Below are positions 14,233 to 25,700 of a stretch of 64,000 nucleotides of DNA, piece after piece. The position numbers and the translations under genes are program-made. Below the pieces are notes generated by a model, which was not told where the DNA came from, ran no database searches, and saw only the letters and a list, made by a program, of their open reading frames with translations. The stretch is taken from assembly GCF_035083965.1 (NCBI RefSeq), contig NC_089727.1, forward strand, positions 14,398,769 to 14,462,768, read 5' to 3'. This stretch comes from Branchiostoma lanceolatum (taxonomy: Eukaryota; Chordata; Leptocardii; Amphioxiformes; Branchiostomatidae). Position 1 is the first letter of the stretch, and each line of letters starts with the position of its first letter.

Positions 14233-14625
14233 TTGTCCTGTGCCTGGTGCTAAACACTATCCACCTACAGGTAAAGATGCCTGTTCCTGAACACTTTCCA
14301 CACACAAGTGAACAAGCCTGTCCTTGGTGCTGAACACCATCTACACAGGTGAACCAACCTGTCCCTGGTGTTGACCACTATCCACATACAGGTAAACATA
14401 CCTGTCCTTGGTGTTGAACAACATCTACACACAGGTGAACAAACCTGTCCCTGGTGTTGACCACTATCCACATACAGGAAAACATGCCTGTCCTTGGTGC
14501 TGAACAACATCTACACACACATGAACAAGCCTGTCCCTAGTGCTGAACACTATCCACATGCAAGTAAACATGCCTGGTGCTGAACACTCCAAATGCAGGT
14601 ATACAAGCCTGTCCCTAGTACTGAA
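14233..14625. repeat. Minisatellite, about 43-bp unit
   Basis: Degenerate tandem units built on cctgtccYtggtgctgaacac followed by atccacatacaggtaaaca. The cctgtcc starts at 14358, 14401, 14444, 14487 and 14530 are exactly 43 bp apart. Flanking units are more diverged and shortened. A related single fragment (tgtccttggtgctgaacaac) occurs far away near 39038. Confidence 0.85.
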
Positions 14626-14904
14626 CCAATGACGTTTTAGATCGTTGATAGCATGTGGTTTGGCGGAATATTACATGGGGACATCTAGCGGCTTATGATA
14701 TCATTGCAGCACCCTGCTGCTGAACTGGTGCAGTACTGCAAAAGATTAAATTGATCGATGCAAGGGCCACTGCATTTGCGATATGCCATGATGACCTACT
14801 TATTACCATGCATATGGTCATTATGGCAACTCATTTTCATTATGCATTTGTCTAAAGCAGGAGAAATAATTGACTCTCGCCTCAGCGACAAAGGTGGAAA
14901 GGGT

Positions 14905-15046
14905 AGTCTCCAAGCAGACCTACGGGTTGGCAAAGACCGTATCCAACAGGCAGAAGGAGTTTTCATAGCCAACCCAAGATTGCACTATAAGCTCCTTCTT
15001 CCAGTTGGATACGGTCTTTGCAATCTATTGGGTCTGGTTGGAGACT
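14905..15046. repeat. Foldback (inverted repeat) element
   Basis: Arms of about 55 bp begin agtctccaagcagacc and end ggttggagact. The inner parts (gcaaagaccgtatccaac and its complement) are nearly perfect. The loop is about 32 bp. The arm ends resemble those of the foldback at 41546-41692, suggesting one family. The 123-codon ORF running through it (14758-15129) is best read as repeat sequence. Confidence 0.75.
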
Positions 15047-15952
15047 ATGGAAAGGGTAGGTTTCCGAAGCAGGTTAATTTGACTCGGAAGAGACGCTTAA
15101 TGAAGGATCCGTCTGTCGGCAATTTGTGAGCTATAAGATAACGCAAAATCTCTTGTGAAATAGCTAGCTGAGAATGTGAGGTTAGAACAGATGCTGAATG
15201 TTTTAAAACAACTTTAGATTCCTTGTCTAAAATGAGTCACTTTCTGAATAAGTCAAACCTTCATACAGAAACACCGTTGCATGTGCGCGTGTGCTCAACT
15301 GACAAATATGAATTTAATTAGGATATGGCAGTCCTTCAGAATTTGACAATTTATTGGAGATATACACTCAATATATACTTTTGTAAAGAAGACGTGTCAT
15401 TTATGGCCTAATATACTATGGTTTTGCCTGTGAAATAGCTAAAATATACTGCATTCAGTGGGGCCTGTGGACTGCAATGTAAAATGATGAATTACACATA
15501 TGTAACATAATGTTAACCATGAGGTCGAACTGAGCAAGGACTGTCGTGTTGATGACACCAAAATAAAATTAACGAATGCGTTAGTACAAAATGTTCACGC
15601 TTCTGATGTTATTGAACATCGAATCTTACAAACCAGTATAACTTCCAGTTCTTGATACTGTAATCTACGGTATTTAAGTACGGTGATCCCTGCGGTGTGG
15701 AATGTTAACTCTTTCAAGATTCAGGAATGATCCAGTCAAAGGCATTTTTTTCTCCTAATCAAATTTATCACATGCACAGTTCTAGGAAGAAAACCACAGA
15801 GGGGTTGAGGAAAGAATTAGAAAAGTTATTTTCATCATCCCAGTCCCCAAAGCCAGGAGGGCGTTGCCCGTTGCCTGGCGACCGCCCAGCTGGGTCACAG
15901 GTCACGTGAGACTTTGTTGACACAATCGATCGGTGCTGGGGCAGCAGTAGAC

Positions 15953-18900
15953 ATGGGGGAGGCACAGACGCCGTCTTTTGAACGGTACAGAAAAACAGAG
16001 GTTTTCCGCAAACCTACAGCTGAAAATGTGAGAGAATGTGAGCTGTGCTTCCGTGGTTTCGACAAGGATAGGTGAGTACTGTTGTAGTTCGAGAAAGGGG
16101 TTCCTTCCAGAGACGCATTCCGAGCCAAAATTATGTCGCACATTGTATTAAATTGAATGCAGCTGCAAAACTGCCCAAATAGTAACATAAGGTCATGATG
16201 TCAACCAGTACTGTCCTAAGCTGCTACTGGTTGCTCGGACCATCCGAAGAGGTCTCTAGTACACTGTAACTTTTGTCTGAAATATCATCGACGAATGACG
16301 TGTCATTAGTCAGGATCAGCCTCCGCCCCCCCCCCCCCCAACCCCCACAATCATTATATCGACACAGAAAAGGGCTATAAACTCTATATATATCCTTTTT
16401 TTAAACTGTTATGTAGTCGCTTTAACTATTTCCTTTTGTAACCGGCGAGTTTTTCTATCTAACGTAACGATAGCAGAAATTATATCCCTTACGAGTAAAT
16501 GTTTATGCAAGACAAGTGTCAATACATGTAGTTATTTACAATGTTAATAGAGATTCTATTATTTCTTAGGCAGTTAATAGCCTTCTTTGTAACCAGTATT
16601 TACCTTGATAAAGAAAAAAGAACTCTTCAGGAAAACTTAGTATTAAATAAATATGAACTGATCTTAGTATTTAAGTAACGTAAGCACCCATTGCCAACTG
16701 TTGCATCATTTTTCAGTGATTTCAGTCCATCTGTGACAGAATTCCATCAGTCCATCCCTGTAAAAATAATACATTCCCTCTCTATACATCTCCAGTGACA
16801 TTGCTTCAACATTTCTGCCTCAGCCTAAATTCCCACAGCTTGAATAATTAACACCGGTTCCAATCGTAATCCTTTTAATGGCTTGTGAAATAGTCGATGG
16901 CCTGTAATATTGGATGAGCAATAAATCCCCAGAGAAACCTCTATTGGCACTCAGCTACCTACATGTAGTGCAAATTGCACTTTGGCATCCACACAAAAGT
17001 TAGCACCTGATTTGTGGCTGATGCCCTCCTTTACAGAAACTGTTTTTACAAGCAGATGCATAATTTAGGCTTGTTTGTAGATACATTCATTTTGTTTGTT
17101 TTGGGAGTCTAGCATGTACAGCATGTATACTAACAAAATTAGTTTACTAGACAACTCACTAAAACTTGGTGATGTAGAAAACAGGAGATAATGTCACTAA
17201 CATCTTTTGCAGCCCTTGCTGTATATAGTGAGTGTGTTTTACAGCTGAGTCAGTATTTCATTCAGCGGCAGGAAACTTTGATGGGGGGGGGGAGAGATTG
17301 CTGAGCATATGTTTACCATGTCACTTGCCGAAGGCGCTAGACTAGCCGACCGATGATGATGATGATCTGTCCCATGTTATGCACATTTGCTATGTTTTGC
17401 AGGGATGGTTTCTTAAACAACAAGGAGTTTCATGACTTATGTGGAGAACTTGTGTCCAACAGCAAGAAGGCCTACAATCTTTCCACTGAACAAACAGACA
17501 GGATATTCAAACTCCTAGACATAAACAAGGTGATTGAGAAATTCAAATCTTACTTTTGGTGATGTCAGTTATGCCGAAGGGCGGTTATACTTATACCGGC
17601 TGTATAGATACAGATACTTTTGCAGTAGAATTGCAGCATTCAGCAAGTGTCAGTATACAATATAGAGCTACATGTGATACTGTCGCTTTGCATATTACAT
17701 TGACCTATGGCACAGGAGTATTCTAGTAAGGTAATTACGAGTCTTACCATAATTACCATAATTAAGGCTTATAGCAGCTATTGATCAAGATAAAAATGTC
17801 AAAATTTTGAAAATTTGGATTATAATAAGTTGCTCCGATGTGCACTATTTGCAAGGGTGACCTTGAAAAAGACATTGCTTCCCATAATTCCCTTAGCAAA
17901 CTATCGGTACTGAAATACAGCTGTCAGTAACTGAACAGCTACTGACAGAACTTTGCATTTTAGTAACATTTCAGTGAATCAGCTCTACTGTCACCCCTGT
18001 AATGAAACTGACAAGCACTGGGAGGTTTTCAATGAATACCTATAGTTAGTCTTTTTCTTTCTTTTTCAGGATGAAAAGCTTGACCTCAGTGAGTTTAAAA
18101 CAGCATGGTTTTACTGGCTTAGACAGGTAAGCGGTATTTTACAGGTTCATACTCCATGTACTTCTTGTCGTTAGCTATGGCCAGCAAATATATTAGCCAT
18201 TTTGTAAGTGCCCGATCTGATGAACAGAAGCTCTTCAAAAATTAAGAAAAGCTGAATGAAATATGACACTTTAGGCAATGTTCACTAAATTGTTGTTTGT
18301 CATGTCAGTGCTGATCTTGATAATACATGTACTAGTATGATGTGTCAAACTGATTTTACGGTTACAGATGTTATGATATTGCTATGGTGAAGTCTGGAAA
18401 TTTTAAAGGGCGTAAGACACCAAAATACAACATTTTCTTATTATCTGAAATAAGAGTAGCATCATTGAAGGAATATAAACGTTTAAAACAAATACACATC
18501 CTTCTGATTTTATCTAACATTGAACCATCAGAAACCATACTTCCATGGATCCAGCTCTTTATTCTTATCTGATCTCCTCACCAGGTGATTACATAAATCA
18601 GTGACTAATACCTGCTCATGACGTCACAATGAACATGGCAGCCAGTTCGGAACCTTACACAACAGCTTCCAAAAAACATTATTTGATGAGCAAACAGTAC
18701 TTGATTATCGCGATAACATTTAATTAAAGGACATAACAATATCTATTTCGTTTTCTTGTAAAAATAACATTCTTTCCGAGTCGTTGTGCAAAGTTCCAAA
18801 TCGGCTGCCATGTTCGTTGTGACGTCATGAGCAGGTAAGTCACTGATTAATGTAATTACCTGGTGGGAAGAATCAAAAGCTGGAGGTAAGATGTTTTCAT

Positions 18901-20937
18901 GGTTCGATGTTCAATAACATCCGAAGTGTGAATATGTTGTGAAAATTTCTATGTTATTAAACAATAGTATCATGTTTTATGTAATTTCAGGACATTCTTA
19001 ATGTTGATGTCATTGGTGTCTTATACCCTTTAAAGGTGCACAGTTATATTGTTTGATGCATGGATCCAGAATACAATTAGGATTCAAACTAAGTCTGTTT
19101 TGTTCCGTCCCCTAGGTACTAGACTGCAAATCTGCCCTCATAGTGGTGGACATGCAGAACGACTTTATCGAGGGTTCATTGGCCGTGCGCAACTGCCCCG
19201 CCCATGAGGATGGCAGCGCCATCATCCCCACCATTAACCGTCTGCTGGAATCCGTGCCGTTCGACGCGGTCGTGTACACAGCAGACTGGCACCCAGCTGA
19301 TCACTGCTCTTTTGTGGACAACGTTCAACTCAGGGAGATACATGAAACCAGTAAAGTAGGTTGGAGAGCATGTTCACAAGATGAAAAATAGATCATAAAA
19401 ATGTAATGATATTAGACAGCAGAATGCGTATCTGTTCAACATAATAACGACTGTTAGCCTGAATACCAGCCTGCGTAGTGACCGCTGGCTCAAAAAAATT
19501 CGGTTAGCAAGCGAATTTTTTTGAGCCAGCGGTCACTACGGAGGCTGGTACTCAGGCTAAATGACTATCAGTAGTTTATGCTAAATCGGGGAATAGATCC
19601 AGATGTGTTGCCAGTTCTCTCCTTGTATCACCAATAACTGTTACATTAATGCTCACCTTGCTCCTTGTCTGTTTGTTTGTGTGTGTGTGTTGTGTTACAT
19701 AATACATGCACATAATGTGACTTTTAACCTTGCATTTCAAATTGCAGATCAAAGCTGACAATGCCCAAGTCATGGACACAGTGGTATTTGCTCGTCCTGA
19801 CAAGTTTGAACAGAAGCTGTGGCCTGCTCACTGTGTGCAGGATAGCCATGGAGCTGAGCTTCATCCGGATCTGAAGGTATTAAAAATAACTAATTAAGTG
19901 AACTTTTAACATTATTGATAGTAAACAGGAATCGCTTTTTGATGTTAAAGGGTAAAAAAAACAGCAGCTACATTAGAATCCTTCGCAGACCTTCTAGGAG
20001 CACCTCCAGAGGTGCATAAACGATCTCCCCCAGCATTTAGAGAACCAGACCTATATTGAAAATCATGAATCAGCACTCCCCAAAAATGTTTTCCTACAAT
20101 GTCTGGGAAAGAGGCTACTGCTACAAGCACTTGTACCTAGCCTGTGACTGAATGTGCCTCAGTGTGACTGACACGCCTCTCTATGATTGACAGGTTGTAG
20201 AAGATCACATCCTTATAAGGAAAGGACTGGACCCAGATGTGGACAGTTACTCGGCATTCTGGGACAACATGAAGAAGAGCTCCACGCCACTGGTGTCTGA
20301 GTTAGCGAAACGACACATCACAGATGTCTACATCTGCGGCATCGCCACGGACGTCTGCGTAGAGTTTACCTCCATGGATGCAATCGAACACGGGTTTAGG
20401 ACTGTTCTTATTGAAGACGCATGTTGCGGGGTGTCTGAAGAAGGGATTAAGGAAACGAAGACAAAGTTGAAGAAAGCTGGAGCTATACTTGTTCAATCTG
20501 CTGAGGTAAGTTTTCTTAAGCCATTTTATGTTAATGATGCTATCAATCTTACTGATTGGTTGGTTGGTTGGTAGAGACAGAGCATAATGGAAATGTTGGA
20601 TGATGTTCCTTATGATACCGTTATAGTCAAAACATTTTCTGACTGTGCACATACAATCTGGGGCCATTTGCAATTCAGATCCAGAACACACACACAGACA
20701 CACACACACACACACACAGACAAACGGTACCTGAAACATAACCATCTTGTTGAAGGTAATTGGCATAGTGAGAAACCTATCCTAACCTTAAACTCGTTTC
20801 CATGACTACTTCAGATACCAGACCTGGTGGACTGTCAGGACAGACCACCCCAACTGGCATACCAAGCTGCCGTCAATGTCGCCATGGCAACAAAGGCAGC
20901 CAGGTCCATGGACAACATTCATAACGACATGACATAA
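15953..20937 (+). CDS. Nicotinamidase with N-terminal EF-hand pair
   Basis: Seven exons join in phase: 15953-16071, 17403-17529, 18070-18126, 19116-19355, 19748-19876, 20194-20505 and 20815-20937. They give 368 residues. The enzyme hydrolyses nicotinamide to nicotinate plus ammonia, feeding NAD salvage (PNC1/isochorismatase-hydrolase fold). Two EF-hand loops precede the enzyme: residues 37-48 (DKDRDGFLNNKE, canonical) and 79-90 (DINKDEKLDLSE, with Glu at the usual Gly). The catalytic triad is visible as Asp113 (VVDMQNDF), Lys234 (ILIRKG) and Cys279 (GIATDVCVEF). Metal ligands are Asp158 and His160 (ADWHPADH) and probably His209 (WPAHCVQ). No signal peptide is evident. The EF-hand arrangement suggests calcium control. 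As I recall, the Drosophila Naam protein is built the same way, while vertebrates lack the enzyme. The ATG at 15953 starts an open first exon with a good donor. Confidence 0.9.
18407..19029. mobile_element. TTAA-flanked foldback transposon in nicotinamidase intron 3
   Basis: TTAA at 18403-18406 and 19030-19033 flanks a 623-bp element starting AGGGCGTAAGACACCAA and ending TTGGTGTCTTATACCCT. Inverted similarity continues deep inside (ccatggatccagctcttt; cctgctcatgacgtcacaatgaacatggcagcc and its complement near 18805-18835). The element is therefore close to a full hairpin. There is no transposase. TTAA duplication fits piggyBac- or Kolobok-type mobilisation; which one is unresolved. Confidence 0.75.
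19454..19560. mobile_element. 107-bp near-perfect hairpin MITE
   Basis: The arms begin ttagcctga and end tcaggctaa. They are nearly perfect complements through the run cgtagtgaccgctggctcaa and aaaaaattcg, leaving a loop of about 9 bases. It lies in nicotinamidase intron 4. It has no coding capacity, and I could not fix a target duplication. Confidence 0.8.
20686..20720. repeat. AC dinucleotide microsatellite
   Basis: A run of (AC)n interrupted by two AG steps, inside the last intron of the nicotinamidase gene. Confidence 0.85.
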
Positions 20938-20993
20938 CGGAAATGTTTACACTCCTCCGCAACCTAGCTAGAAAATGTGCATTAACTATGGTA

Positions 20994-21186
20994 CTGTAAA
21001 TGCAGAAATGTGGTTTTATGTTCGCGGTGAACTTTCAGTGCGAACTTAAAATCACCGCAAAACTTTCTGCCCACCTATGACTGTAGCACTACTATTGTTA
21101 TAAACGCAAACTTAAAAACCACCACAAACACTCCAATTTCTCCCTACCGCCAAACAAAGACCACGCAAACTTAAATGCATTTACAG
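20994..21186. mobile_element. TA-flanked MITE in nicotinamidase 3' UTR
   Basis: Ends CTGTAAATGCA and TGCATTTACAG are inverted repeats flanked by TA (20992-20993 and 21187-21188). The body has inverted similarity (tgtggttttatgttcgcggtg against accaccacaaa and acgcaaacttaa). It starts 56 bp after the stop codon at 20937, so it should be transcribed in the 3' UTR. The same family occurs at 53270-53479. Confidence 0.8.
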
Positions 21187-22787
21187 TAATTCTTATCAGT
21201 GGGATAAGTATAAAAAAGAATTCAAGTCTATGCCTTTCAATTTTTTTATAGACAGTGATGCATCTATTATGACTGTTTTTACATGTAACAATGTTTGTAT
21301 GTAGCTACTAGTACTGTAGAAAAGACATTTGAAGATGATGTAATGATTACGATATGATTTATAAATGGCAAAAGAAATAATGCTTACAGTTACAAAGGAG
21401 TAGTCCCAGCTTTTCACAGGCATAAAAAAGCATGATTTATTTCAAAAAGGAATTGGGAAAACTTACATCAACCTCTGGGAACAAAAGAAGTTTGGCTTGT
21501 CCCAAAGATGTGCAAATTGGAAATATACAAACATAGAAAATTCCTGTTTTACTACTACTACTACTATTGTTAAATCCAGATATCCAAATGCTAGTTGAGT
21601 AAGATACCGTAGTTTGATATTGACTTTTGTTCACTAGGATTTCATTGTGGTGACAACTTTTCAATATCTTTATAGCCAGTATAACCGCCCTTCGGCATAA
21701 CATACCAGCTTCGCAGGCATGCAGCGCGGAAGCAGCTGGTTCTATTACACTGAACGGCCTGTCACACCTAACTTTTGCACATCTGACTGCAACCGTTCTT
21801 TAAGCTATCTAGTGAAGATGTTCCTACAGTACTTGATGACGAGTTCCATTCTACTATGGGTCTCGGAAAATATGAATTTGTGAACACATCAATCCTTGAT
21901 TGATAACTCTGGTACTTCCTTGATTGATAACTCTGGTACTAGACAAAAGTTGATGTTATTTGAGTTGACAAAGTGAATGTAGGGCCAGCCTTGATTACCA
22001 TATACATATATGCTTAAATATTGACTATAGGGTTAAAATTATTATATCATATAGACCCAATGTAAGCTAAGGACAGTTTCCTCTAGAATCTGTCATTTGC
22101 TGGGAAACTGCTATATGTGATGCTTTACCAACTATTTATCGCAAAATTCTGCAGGTTATTTTGATAAGATTAAGAAACGTATTATATGATCTTTTATAAC
22201 CTTGAAACAATCCAGTATATGCAAGGGCTAATGTAGTAAAGATCAGTAACACCAATGTCATATACATGTAACTTAGGGTCTTATAGTGTACCCGTTATAA
22301 CAATGTAATGTCACATACATTGTAATGATAAAATATATTGTGATACTATCTAGCTGCATTATCATGACAAGAAATGTATCAAAAACCATCATGAATACAA
22401 TACTACACTCTACTTGAACCTTGAACGAGGACACTGTACTTAACGCACAATTATAGACTCTTTCTTATGGACATAAAGACCACTAGTGTATGTTGCATTG
22501 GTGTAGGGTTAAATAAAGATATATCATTATTCCTTGGTGTCATATTTGTGTTATAACAAATGTTTAGTCAGCTGTAGGTGCATAGATCATATTCAAATCT
22601 GTCCATGGTACCATTAGGAAAAATATGTAGGGTGAATGCAGTTTTTAACAAATTAGCTTCTAGATTGCACAAAGTAGTACATTTCGGATCCCATCAAAGA
22701 TTATATAGACAATGTATATGTCTAGTCCTTCAATACTATCAGTTTAACCATCGATCCCATGATAGACATCCTCTGAAGTTCTTGTTT
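21187..22787 (+). other. Nicotinamidase 3' UTR and convergent gap to the KLHL gene
   Basis: No gene recognised. An AATAAA at 22512-22517 is a plausible polyadenylation signal for the nicotinamidase transcript. If used, the 3' UTR is about 1.6 kb and ends roughly 260 bp before the stop codon of the convergent KLHL gene. Confidence 0.45.
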
Positions 22788-25700
22788 TCATAATCTTTGA
22801 GTTTTACCAAACTTCACTCTAGTTCTGTTAACCAAGGAAAGTACCAGAACACAGCATTCAGTCTCGTATACAGGCTCCGGCAGCCGCATGTCTTCAGCTT
22901 CCTCCAGCTGGTTTTCCTCTGGCCTGTACCTGTCAACAGTCTGGGATAGCCCCTCCCACGTGCTCTGCCCACCCAGTAGGAAAATCTCTGTGGGTGTGGT
23001 TGCCACGCCCATGTAACATCTGGGCGTGGCCATAGTCTTCACCATGCTCCATTGGTCGGTTGTCGGGTTGTACTTTTCGATGGCGGACACGTCTAGTAAG
23101 GTACCCCGGAGTAGTGCATTTCCTCCACCTGAAAACAACATGTCATTCAGAAGTGATTGGTCATTAGTTACCCTGATGAAGGCGGCAGTGGTTGTTGAAA
23201 ATTTTATCCTTCGTTGTGTACCCTTTCTGACATAAGAAAATTTAGCCTTGTACTATGATTGCTACCAACACAGATGAGCTTACATGATAACATGTTCAGG
23301 GTCATAACATTAGTCAGAACAGTAATAGTCTTATAAGACATCTCTTTAGCTTTGGAAACCATTCTTGCCCTTCTACATCTTGCTCTGACAGAAGACGTTT
23401 CAGAACACAAGACGTAGGTGAAGCAGTGTTCATTACAACTCACCTGCAACATAAATAGCACCACTGACAGCACCCATGGAGTGGAAGGCTCTCCCGATCG
23501 CCATCGGAGACATCAGTGTCCAGCTGTCCTCCTCCTGCTTATAGCGCACCATCTGTGTTAAGAACGCCCCCAGGTCCTGCACACCGCCTGCAGTGCTGAC
23601 TCCCCCGCACACGTACAGGTGACTGCTGCAGACTACTGCAGCATGGCCGCTGCAGGGCTGCGGGAGACGGCTGCAGTAGCTCCAACTGTTCGCTTTGATG
23701 TCAAGTCGCTCCACAGTGTCCAGTCTCCATTGCATGTTGAGTCCTAGATTGGCGAAAGAATTAGAAACACCTAATTATGATATCATTATAGTTGTTTTTG
23801 ATGATTCTAGTTTGTGAAAAGAATGCCGAGTGATAAGACATAGCTGTCTCGTTCAGAAAATCAAATATGGCTAAGTGTTGTAACACAGACAACTAGGGTA
23901 AAATATATTATAGACACTGTACAGAAGAAAGTGCTATCAAGATTTTTACCTTAGATGTACAAGGAAAGTTTCAATTGAAAAAAAAAAACTGGTACCTCCC
24001 ACTGCGTAGATGCTGTCTCCAAATGGGACGAGACAGAACTGCATCCGTGACTGTTTCATGTTGCACAGTTCCAGCCAGTGGTTGGTGCGTGGGTCGTAAC
24101 GATGTACAGTCTTCAGGATTTCCAATGATTGCCCACCTAACCCGCCAGCAAGGAACAAAAAGTTTCCAACTACTGCCACGGAGTGTCCAGAACGTAAAAT
24201 TTCTCCTGAAATGCGAGGAAAAAGCATACAATGTCCTCAATTTTTGGTCTTTAATTCCAAGAAACATAAGATTTAGTTGAAACTTGGTGAAAAGTTATTC
24301 CACAAATGCAAGTTTGGTTTGAAAGTCAAACTCCAAATATCAGAGGTCTACAGGAAGTTGTATATCAGCTGCGGGACTGCAGTGAAACCAATAAGTCCTT
24401 CTATTTTCCAATATCTTTAAATTAGAAATCAAGGATTAGGTGCTGAATGTATTTGTGCAAAACCAGTACCTGGCATACTGGTTAACACCTCCCAACTTGA
24501 AGTGCACATCTCTTCAATATTATAGCAGAGAATATTACTGTAGGCATCATGGGACAGTTCCCAGGTTAACCCTCCTGCTACCAAGACATGCGATGAGACT
24601 CCTCTGGGAACTGTCCGCGGACTTTGTCGCAGGGGTTGGCCGTAGATGTCTGTGTGGTAGTTCAATGAGGGTCTGCATGGGGGGGTCCTGGCAACGCTTA
24701 ACGGTTAATTCAGGCCAGCCGATAACGCTTAACGGTAAATTCAGGCCGGCCGATAACGCTTAACGGTAAATTCAGCATCTTTAGAACATGAGATACCCCT
24801 GCAGACGACGGTTTTTTGCCACTAGTCGTCCTGATCTTGTGGCAAGAGACCTATTACGCTATGCCATTCTCGCACGCCTGCTCCGAACCCTTTAAGTTCG
24901 GCGGCGACAGGAAATTTCGTATTGGTGGGACGAAATGTTCATGATCACGATGACGAGCGCCGAAGGCGCGACGAAAATTTTTAAATCTTGACCCTCTGAA
25001 ACGCTATTTCCTGCATTCTGAGGGGGGGATTTTTCTGAAGAGTAAGCGAAGTTAAATGACATCTCTATTTTGAAAAAAAAAAAATACAGAAGAGTTTCAG
25101 CTTGATTTTTGAGGGGCGTCACACCCTCCAGACCTCGCTGGAGCTGCGAAATGCTCCCGGTGAAAATTCTTGACACCCTGAAACGCTATTTCTTGCATTT
25201 TGATGGGCAAATATTACTGGTAATGTTAGTTAAGTTTAATGATATCTCTCTTTGTGAAAAATACAGACGAGTTTCAGCTTGAGTTTTGGGGGTCGACGCG
25301 GAGGGTCCACGGATGGCAGACTGTCCTCTCTCCGTAGCTAACTCCCTTGGCACACTATTCACTCTATTACGGCCAATTTCTACTATTTTTCCAGCCATCC
25401 CGCGGAGCCTGGTAGAGACTAGTCGACGCCCTCCTGACAGTATTTTTCGACGGAGGCCCACCATGCACCCGCGGAACATTTTAAAAACTTGAACCGCGAA
25501 ACGCTTAATTTCCTGAATTTTGAGGAGAAAACTTTTCTGGTAGAGTGAAAAATAGAAGTGTGTCAGCTCGAAATTTTGTGGGGGGCTGGGGGCGCCCTAC
25601 CGACATATTTTCGCCGGAGCCGTGTGCTCCCTGGAGAAAATTGTGAAATCTTGACCCACTGAAATGCTTTTTCCTGCGTAATGAGAAATTACTCAATAAC

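Larger units (their letters stand above)
10956..15952. other. Intergenic region between MGAT4-like and nicotinamidase genes
   Basis: No supported gene in about 5 kb. It holds a poly-G tract (about 11129-11138), a poly-T tract near 11530, a 43-bp minisatellite and a foldback repeat, both listed separately. The promoter of the nicotinamidase gene should lie just before 15953, where the sequence becomes more GC-rich (about 15850-15900), but I see no TATA box. Confidence 0.5.

Noticed and set aside
14233..14625. CRISPR-like repeat spacing of 43 bp
   Set aside because: Whole units repeat without unique spacers, and the genome is eukaryotic; it is a minisatellite.
14758..15129. 123-codon ORF
   Set aside because: Runs through both arms of a foldback repeat; no recognisable protein features.
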